Part shown: piece by piece, positions 6,415-10,435 of the stretch
How positions within the stretch are numbered: position 1 is the first letter of the stretch
Layout: each line of letters starts with the position of its first letter
Assembly (NCBI GenBank): GCA_028717405.1
Contig: JAQUNY010000044.1
Location: 1 to 10,435 of the forward strand
Direction: 5' to 3'
DNA length: 10,435 nt
Source: Eubacteriales bacterium
GTDB lineage: Bacteria > Bacillota > Clostridia > JAQUNY01
Translations under genes and position numbers: made by a program
The notes under the pieces: model-generated
The model's input: only the letters and a program-made list of their open reading frames with translations
Told to the model about the DNA's origin: nothing
Database searches by the model: none

Positions 6415-6838
6415 ATCTGGTTGCAACCAAAGCACAAGCCTGGACAGCCTTCAGCCCAAGCTTCCCGGCGAACTCAAGCAGATCATCGTTATATGTCCCC
6501 GGCTGAAACCATATATATTCTATTCCCAATGATGCCGCCTCTTCAAGGACCGGCACGCCCCTTTTAGGAGATATTACCATGTTGACAACCTCCGGCTGTT
6601 TCGGCAACGATGTAAGATTTTTGTAGCACTTATCACCATCAACTATTTCGTATCCGGGATTTATGGCATATACCTCATATCCCCGGAGCTTAAGCTTTCT
6701 GTATATCATATTTCCATATTTTTTGGGATCTGTATTTGCTCCCACAACAGCCCATATCTTCTTTGCAAGCATTTCCTCTTCAAGCATTTCTTTACCCTCT
6801 TCCGGCAAAAGACTGACTATTACAGCATGACTATCCAT
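6413..6838 (-). CDS. CoA-binding domain protein (YccU-like)
   Basis: A small single-domain protein with the CoA_binding_2 Rossmann fold: an IWAVVGAN nucleotide-binding loop (28-35) followed by P38 and YGN, then YAINPGYE (57-64), MVISP (87-91), IWFQPGTYND (109-118) and a C-terminal ACALV. Family members bind CoA or related nucleotides; their physiological role is largely undefined. The gene overlaps trxB by one base (TGATG), so the two form an operon. The start is uncertain. ATG at 6838 has no Shine-Dalgarno and would rely on coupling, whereas Met18 (6787) has AGAGGG 7 nt upstream and begins only ten residues before the first beta strand. A 124-residue product (6413-6787) is therefore a good alternative. 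Confidence 0.85.
   Translation of the reverse strand: MDSHAVIVSLLPEEGKEMLEEEMLAKKIWAVVGANTDPKKYGNMIYRKLKLRGYEVYAINPGYEIVDGDKCYKNLTSLPKQPEVVNMVISPKRGVPVLEEAASLGIEYIWFQPGTYNDDLLEFAGKLGLKAVQACALVATR
6795..6800 (-). promoter_or_regulatory. Internal Shine-Dalgarno favouring Met18 of the CoA-binding protein
   Basis: AGAGGG on the minus strand, 7 nt upstream of the in-frame ATG at 6787. It suggests that the shorter form is the main product, or that both forms are made. Confidence 0.45.
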
Positions 6839-7752
6839 CAGCCCAAATGGCTTTCAGCCATATATGAAGCTATTGCGCCATCAGCTGCAGCCGTCACTAT
6901 TTGCCTCAGATTTTTTTCCCGGACATCTCCTGCGGCATATACTCCGGAGATACCTGTTTGCATCTTATCATCAGTTATTATATAACCGTTTTCATTCAAC
7001 TTTATTTTGTCTTTAAATACTGCGGTATCCGGTATGCTTCCGATGGCAACAAATAATCCGTCCGTTTTTAATCCATGCAAATCGTTTGTTTTAACATTCC
7101 TGATATCCAGGCTTTCCACCCCGAACTTACCATTGATATTCTCTACAACAGAATCCCATATGATTTCAATATTCTGTATCTTGAACATGCTGTCCTGAAG
7201 CCATTTCGAGGCTCTAAGCGAGTCTCGCCTGTGGATTACATATACCTTCTTACATATCCTTGAAAGATAAATGGCATCCTTTGCGGCAGTATCGCCACCA
7301 CCTGCCACAGCTACGGTCATCCCCTTAAAAAAAGCGCCGTCGCATGTTGCACAATAGGAGACCCCAGCCCCGCGAAATTCTGTTTCATTTTTAAGTCCCA
7401 GCTCCCTGGGGATAGCGCCTGTACAAATAATCACAGTCTTACCTGCATACTTTCCCTTACCCGTCTTTACCGTCTTTATTTCATTTTCGAGATCAACTTC
7501 AACAACCTCGTCTCTTATGATCTCAGCGCCGAATCTTATTGCCTGTTTTTCCATTTTTTCCGCAAGCTCGGCTCCCCCGACAGGCTCGTCAAAACCTGGA
7601 TAGTTGTCTATCATTCCGGCAGTCGCCATTTGCCCGCCCGAAAAGAATTTTTCGATAAGAAGGGTTTTCAGCATGGCTCTTGCAGAATAAATTGCTGCCG
7701 TGAATCCGGCAGGGCCTCCTCCGATAATTATTACATCATACGATTTGTCCAA
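6838..7752 (-). CDS. trxB: Thioredoxin reductase, low-molecular-weight FAD type
   Basis: Cytoplasmic flavoenzyme that passes electrons from NAD(P)H through FAD and a redox disulfide to thioredoxin. The 304-aa product is full length. It carries the FAD dinucleotide-binding motif GGGPAG (11-16), the second nucleotide site GGGDTA (151-156) with HRRDSLRAS (174-182), the active-site disulfide C134-A-T-C137-D138, and the C-terminal FAD motif AAGDV followed by RQIVTAAADGAIAS. The HRRD motif is the NADPH-type pattern. The start is TTG at 7752: an in-frame TAA lies three codons upstream, the next Met (27) is inside the FAD site, and AAAGGGG lies 10 nt upstream. No thioredoxin gene is in the window. 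The downstream CoA-binding gene overlaps by one base. A terminator-like hairpin sits between trxB and the gene before it, and I see no convincing promoter of its own. Confidence 0.95.
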   Translation of the reverse strand: MDKSYDVIIIGGGPAGFTAAIYSARAMLKTLLIEKFFSGGQMATAGMIDNYPGFDEPVGGAELAEKMEKQAIRFGAEIIRDEVVEVDLENEIKTVKTGKGKYAGKTVIICTGAIPRELGLKNETEFRGAGVSYCATCDGAFFKGMTVAVAGGGDTAAKDAIYLSRICKKVYVIHRRDSLRASKWLQDSMFKIQNIEIIWDSVVENINGKFGVESLDIRNVKTNDLHGLKTDGLFVAIGSIPDTAVFKDKIKLNENGYIITDDKMQTGISGVYAAGDVREKNLRQIVTAAADGAIASYMAESHLG

Positions 7753-7762
7753 ACAGGTTTAT

Positions 7763-7769
7763 CCCCTTT
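7763..7769 (-). promoter_or_regulatory. Ribosome-binding site fixing the TTG start of trxB
   Basis: AAAGGGG on the minus strand, 10 nt before the TTG. Together with the in-frame stop just upstream it leaves TTG as the only workable start. Confidence 0.6.
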
Positions 7770-7774
7770 CCTTA

Positions 7775-7820
7775 AAAATAAAAGAGGCTGCGATCAACCT
7801 TTTCGGATGTTTCGCAGCCT
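7775..7820 (-). terminator. Rho-independent terminator after the zinc-ribbon gene
   Basis: AGGCTGCGA (minus strand 7820-7812) pairs over 9 bp with TCGCAGCCT (7793-7785) across an 18-nt loop, followed by a U-rich run. It lies 26 nt after the zinc-ribbon stop and ends about 20 nt before the trxB start. The long loop may make it leaky, letting trxB be read from the same promoter. Confidence 0.7.
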
Positions 7821-7846
7821 TGCCGGTAAGCGGCCAAAAATAACAG

Positions 7847-8314
7847 TTAAGACATTTTTGCTCCACATTTATTGCAGAAGGCGTTGCCTTCGGCGACAAG
7901 CGCTCCGCATGCCGGGCAGGCTTTCATTCCGGCTGTATCTTCTTTTGGGGCCACCGGTTCCTGTTTGGAACCGCATTTTGAGCAGAACATGACATCCATT
8001 TCCAGTTCAGCCCCGCATACAGTGCAGTTTTTAACGCCTTTTACATCTTGAATTCTTCTCCTGAGTTCAGCAACGCTGGCTTCAAGATTCTTTATCTGCT
8101 CACATTGTGCTGCAAACTTTGCAGCAGATTCATCACCCTTCTGATAGGCGCTGTAAATCACTTTACCCATCTCAAGGTATACCTTTTCGATTTTGTCTTC
8201 CTCTGAATTGATATTGCTGTTGATTTTTGCGATTTCTATCAAATCGCCGGATTTTTTTGCAGCAGTTCTGGCGGTGTCAGCAACTTTTTTAGACAAGTTG
8301 TCAAAGAATGCCAT
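7847..8314 (-). CDS. Small protein with N-terminal helical region and two zinc ribbons
   Basis: A 155-aa protein of unknown function. Residues 1-95 are charged, Ala/Lys/Glu-rich and probably helical or coiled-coil (for example around 36-90), with no membrane segment. The C-terminal third holds two CxxC...CxxC zinc ribbons, C97/C100/C111/C114 and C133/C136/C147/C150, joined by a Pro/Lys-rich linker. This layout is common in uncharacterised clostridial zinc-ribbon proteins; the zinc ribbons suggest protein or nucleic-acid contacts, but the sequence gives no catalytic motif. The ATG has AAAGGGG 8 nt upstream, near-identical to the trxB site. It has its own promoter about 50 nt upstream and a terminator just downstream, so it is mainly monocistronic. 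It is divergent from the acyl-CoA dehydrogenase operon. Confidence 0.88.
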   Translation of the reverse strand: MAFFDNLSKKVADTARTAAKKSGDLIEIAKINSNINSEEDKIEKVYLEMGKVIYSAYQKGDESAAKFAAQCEQIKNLEASVAELRRRIQDVKGVKNCTVCGAELEMDVMFCSKCGSKQEPVAPKEDTAGMKACPACGALVAEGNAFCNKCGAKMS

Positions 8315-8366
8315 ATTATTCGCCCCTTTCCCGATAACGCAGTATTGTTTGATTCGATTCCACTTT

Positions 8367-8395
8367 ATTCTATTACAAAACCTTTATTTTATCAA
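8367..8395 (-). promoter_or_regulatory. Sigma-A promoter of the zinc-ribbon gene
   Basis: Minus strand TTGATA (8395-8390), 17-nt spacer, TAGAAT (8372-8367): five of six matches in each hexamer with ideal spacing. The leader would be about 45 nt. Confidence 0.7.
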
Positions 8396-8460
8396 TACTA
8401 AGATGAAACGAAACTGCTTGCATGACAGTTTATTTTAATAAAACATTTACCTCAGGTGAC

Positions 8461-8488
8461 ACTGAACAATAATAACTGAACAATAATA
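8461..8488. repeat. Perfect 14-bp tandem repeat upstream of the acyl-CoA dehydrogenase promoter
   Basis: ACTGAACAATAATA occurs twice back to back (8461-8474 and 8475-8488) without a mismatch. It ends 9 bp before the predicted -35 of the downstream operon and is preceded by a small palindrome, ACCTCAGGT (8449-8457). It may be a pair of activator sites or a recent slippage duplication. Confidence 0.75.
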
Positions 8489-8497
8489 TATGACATC

Positions 8498-8526
8498 TTG
8501 CATTCATCGCCAACATATATTATATT
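8498..8526 (+). promoter_or_regulatory. Probable promoter of the acyl-CoA dehydrogenase/etf operon
   Basis: TTGCAT (8498-8503, four of six), 17-nt spacer, TATATT (8521-8526, five of six). The -35 is weak, which would fit an activated promoter. The start site would be near 8533, giving a leader of about 130 nt. This AT-rich region has other possible -10 boxes. Confidence 0.5.
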
Positions 8527-8547
8527 TAATAGAAGCAGATTAGGACC

Positions 8548-8561
8548 TGATAATATTATCA
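8548..8561. promoter_or_regulatory. 14-bp palindrome resembling a Fur box half-site pair
   Basis: TGATAATATTATCA is a perfect palindrome placed about 15-28 bp after the predicted transcription start, a good position for a repressor. Its two halves equal the TGATAAT/ATTATCA arms of the Fur 7-1-7 motif but lack the central base, so assignment to Fur is uncertain. Confidence 0.4.
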
Positions 8562-8570
8562 ATTAATAAT

Positions 8571-8657
8571 ACCTCCCTGTGATTCAGTATTAATACTGCT
8601 GAAGCAGTGTGGTAATCAGGCAATAACTGGTTCTTGGACTAAATAACAAACAGGAGG
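8571..8657 (+). promoter_or_regulatory. Structured leader with anti-Shine-Dalgarno upstream of the acyl-CoA dehydrogenase gene
   Basis: CCTCC at 8572-8576 is the exact complement of GGAGG in the ribosome-binding site (8653-8657). Between them lie a perfect palindrome CAGTATTAATACTG (8585-8598), an overlapping hairpin ATACTGC-TGAA-GCAGTGT (8593-8610, one G-U pair) and closing arms TGATT/AATCA (8580-8584 with 8614-8618). ATCAGG (8615-8620) could pair instead with CCTGAT at 8546-8551, so alternative folds exist. It matches no riboswitch class I can recall. Regulation by these structures is an inference. Confidence 0.35.
8652..8657 (+). promoter_or_regulatory. Ribosome-binding site favouring the TTG start of the acyl-CoA dehydrogenase
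   Basis: AGGAGG lies 6 nt before TTG at 8664 and 12 nt before the in-frame ATG at 8670. Spacing favours TTG, which adds two residues (M-K). Confidence 0.6.
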
Positions 8658-8663
8658 AACTGC

Positions 8664-9830
8664 TTGAAAATGGAATACTTTTTTAATGAAGAACAGCTGA
8701 TGATAAGGGAACTCGCTAAAAAAATTGCCGATGAAAAGATTGCACCGATAGCAATAAAATATGATGAAGAGGGTATCTTCCCCGGCGACATAGTTGAAAT
8801 ACTCGCAGCCTCGGACCTCTGCGGCGTATACATATCCGAGGAGTACGGCGGCCTTGGTGGCGGTATTCTTGAAATGGCGCTTGTCGTAGAACAGCTTAGC
8901 AGGGCTTGCGGCGGTATAGCCCTTTCATTTGCGGGTACAGGACTCGGTGCTTTCCCCATAATTCTTTTTGGTAACGACACTCAGAAGAAAAAATATCTGC
9001 CTGACATAGCTTCAGGTAAAAAGCTTGCTGCCTTCGGCCTTACTGAGGCAAACGCCGGCAGTGACGCCGCAGGAATTCAGACTACCGCCGTCTCAGATGG
9101 GGACAGCTATGTTCTCAACGGCACAAAGCAATGGATCACAAACGGAGGCGAGGCTGACGTATACACAATCATTGCCTGTACAAACAGGGCTAAAGGAGCA
9201 CGAGGCTTCTCGGCTTTCATTGTGGAAAAAGGGACTCCGGGCTTCACCTTCGGGAAAAAAGAAAATAAAATGGGTATACGGGCATCATGCACAAGAGAAC
9301 TGGTTTTTGACAACTGCAGGATACCTGCCGGAAACATACTTTCCCGCGAAGGAATGGGTTTTATAGTTGCCATGAAAACACTTGACAGGACTCGTCCCGG
9401 AGTGGCCGCTCAGGCGCTTGGAATAGCACAGGGTGCTTTTGAGCATGCCCTGAAATATTCAAGGGAACGCGTACAGTTCGGCCAGGCTATTTCGTCATTT
9501 CAGGCCATTCAGCACATGCTTGCAGACATGGCTATACAGATAGAGGCCTCCAGATGCATGATATACCAGACCTGCCGCCATATTGACGGCGGAGCAAAAA
9601 ATATATCCAAAGAAGCTGCCATGTGCAAAGTTCTGGCGTCGGATACCGCAATGAAGGTAACTACCGATGCAGTCCAGATAATGGGCGGTTATGGTTATAT
9701 GAAGGAATATCCCGTTGAAAAAATGATGCGTGACGCAAAGATAACACAGATATATGAAGGAACAAACCAGATCCAGCGCAATGTTATTGCTCTTGAGCTT
9801 ATAAAGGAATTGTCCGGGAAAGGAGTATAA
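8664..9830 (+). CDS. Acyl-CoA dehydrogenase, short/medium-chain (butyryl-CoA-dehydrogenase-like)
   Basis: FAD enzyme that oxidises acyl-CoA to enoyl-CoA or, in anaerobes with a bifurcating ETF, runs as an enoyl-CoA reductase. At 388 aa it is full length. The all-alpha N-terminal domain (1-115) is followed by the FAD/substrate signature FGLTEANAGSD (124-134), the beta domain containing WITNGGEADVY (157-167), and the C-terminal helical domain with RVQFGQAISSFQAIQ and MGGYGYMKEYP. E365 in the QIYEGTNQIQR segment (362-372) is the catalytic base at the position used by short- and medium-chain enzymes. The segment DRTRPGVAAQALG (241-253) resembles medium-chain types more than the GGRIGIAAQ of typical clostridial Bcd, so the substrate need not be crotonyl/butyryl-CoA. 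etfB follows after 4 nt. No crt, hbd or thl gene precedes it here. Confidence 0.93.
   Translation: MKMEYFFNEEQLMIRELAKKIADEKIAPIAIKYDEEGIFPGDIVEILAASDLCGVYISEEYGGLGGGILEMALVVEQLSRACGGIALSFAGTGLGAFPIILFGNDTQKKKYLPDIASGKKLAAFGLTEANAGSDAAGIQTTAVSDGDSYVLNGTKQWITNGGEADVYTIIACTNRAKGARGFSAFIVEKGTPGFTFGKKENKMGIRASCTRELVFDNCRIPAGNILSREGMGFIVAMKTLDRTRPGVAAQALGIAQGAFEHALKYSRERVQFGQAISSFQAIQHMLADMAIQIEASRCMIYQTCRHIDGGAKNISKEAAMCKVLASDTAMKVTTDAVQIMGGYGYMKEYPVEKMMRDAKITQIYEGTNQIQRNVIALELIKELSGKGV
9819..9825 (+). promoter_or_regulatory. Ribosome-binding site fixing the TTG start of etfB
   Basis: AAAGGAG overlaps the last codons of the acyl-CoA dehydrogenase gene and lies 9 nt before TTG at 9835. No ATG or GTG in frame is near; the next ATG is codon 18, past the conserved first beta strand. 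Confidence 0.7.
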
Positions 9831-9834
9831 CAAT

Positions 9835-10435
9835 TTGAATGTACTAATCTGCATTAAACAGGTACCTGCAACAAATGAAGTAAAAATGAATAAGGAAACT
9901 AATACAATAATCAGAGAAGGCGTCGAATCTATAATAAATCCATTCGACACCTATGCAGTCGAAGAAGGTATCCGCATCAAAGAAAACACCCAGGGAAAAG
10001 CAACTGTGCTTAGTATGGGAATACCCTCAGTTGCTGAAATGCTGAAGGAAACGATAGCCCTCGGTGTTGATGACGCAGTTCTTTTAAGCGACAGAGCCTT
10101 CGCCGGCTCTGACACATGGGCTACTGCCTATGCTCTTTCAATGGGTGTACGCAAAATCGGGCACTACGATCTGATAATATGCGGCAAACAGGCTACTGAC
10201 GGTGATACGGCACAGGTCGGGCCCAGCCTTGCCGAGAAGCTTGGCATACCCCATATAACCTGTGTCAGGAAAATCGAGGAACTAAGGGATGGTTATATCA
10301 GGTGCCAGAGGCTTACCGACGATGGTTATGATGTTGTGGAAACGGCGCTTCCGGCTCTGATAACCGTGGTGAAAGAAATAAATGAGCCCCGTCTCCCTTC
10401 ACTCAAGGGCATGATCAAAGCAAAAAAGGCAGTCA
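9835..10435 (+). CDS. etfB: Electron transfer flavoprotein beta subunit (partial, C-terminus beyond the window)
   Basis: Small subunit of the ETF heterodimer, the electron partner of the dehydrogenase encoded just upstream. About 200 codons are present of the usual 250-265. The N-terminus NVLICIKQVPATNEVKMN and then INPFDTYAVEEGIRIKE match the family. LGVDDAVLLSD and DLIICGKQATDGDTAQVGP (about 112-130) form the nucleotide-binding core; DGDTAQVGP (122-130) is the version found in anaerobe ETFs that bind a second FAD and NADH for electron bifurcation, unlike the DDDxNQTG of classical respiratory ETFs. The TTG start is discussed with its ribosome-binding site. etfA is expected next. The bifurcating assignment rests on this segment only, because etfA is not visible. 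Confidence 0.93.
   Translation, partial: MNVLICIKQVPATNEVKMNKETNTIIREGVESIINPFDTYAVEEGIRIKENTQGKATVLSMGIPSVAEMLKETIALGVDDAVLLSDRAFAGSDTWATAYALSMGVRKIGHYDLIICGKQATDGDTAQVGPSLAEKLGIPHITCVRKIEELRDGYIRCQRLTDDGYDVVETALPALITVVKEINEPRLPSLKGMIKAKKAV

Noticed and set aside
8365..8379. 15-base match TTATTCTATTACAAA also present at positions 1-15
   Set aside because: The similarity stops at both ends, one copy is coding and the other overlaps a promoter, and the sequence is AT-rich, so chance is the simplest explanation.
8411..8431. Inverted repeat AAACTG/CAGTTT followed by T/A-rich sequence as a terminator
   Set aside because: The stem is only 6 bp with low GC, and it lies between divergent genes where no transcript needs to end.
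9495..9950. Minus-strand hydrophobic open frame overlapping the end of the acyl-CoA dehydrogenase and etfB
   Set aside because: It is antisense to two conserved genes and across their junction; hydrophobicity is a by-product of the opposite strand.

Overview
The window looks like chromosomal DNA from an anaerobic, low-to-medium GC Firmicute, most likely a member of Clostridia. The basis is strong AGGAGG-type ribosome-binding sites, near-consensus sigma-A promoters in AT-rich spacers, three TTG start codons, and an acyl-CoA dehydrogenase gene followed directly by etfB. The placement is inferred from gene content and style; no rRNA or other phylogenetic marker is present.

Left part (1-3300, minus strand): three cotranscribed genes of a peptide/nickel-family ABC importer read leftward, dppB-dppC-dppD, from a perfect-consensus promoter (TTGACA, 17 nt, TATAAT). 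A fourth gene starts in an ATGA overlap with dppD and leaves the window after 24 codons. No substrate-binding protein gene is visible. Centre-left (3374-4814, plus strand): a GH29 alpha-L-fucosidase without a signal peptide is transcribed divergently from the importer and ends at a 36-bp perfect palindrome that acts as a terminator. The shared 267-bp intergenic region carries both promoters and a repeated GCAATGCT element between them. The arrangement suggests, but does not prove, that the importer carries fucosylated oligosaccharides which the cytoplasmic fucosidase then trims.

Middle (4846-8395, minus strand): in order of transcription from the right, a double zinc-ribbon protein with its own promoter and terminator; trxB (thioredoxin reductase, TTG start); a CoA-binding Rossmann protein overlapping trxB by one base; and an orphan TrpB2-type tryptophan synthase beta chain with its own promoter, preceded by helically phased A-tracts.

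Right (8498-10435, plus strand): an acyl-CoA dehydrogenase and etfB (cut by the window edge), the start of an acyl-CoA dehydrogenase/electron-transfer-flavoprotein operon. EtfB carries the DGDTAQVGP segment seen in NADH-dependent bifurcating ETFs. The 349-bp region upstream is unusually structured: a 14-bp perfect tandem repeat before the -35, a 14-bp Fur-box-like palindrome just after the predicted start site, and a leader with an anti-Shine-Dalgarno sequence and competing hairpins.

No CRISPR array, insertion sequence, phage gene, tRNA or rRNA was seen. Most of the window is ordinary metabolism; the best candidates for undescribed biology are the two regulatory intergenic regions (3301-3475 and 8427-8663) and the fucosidase/importer pairing.
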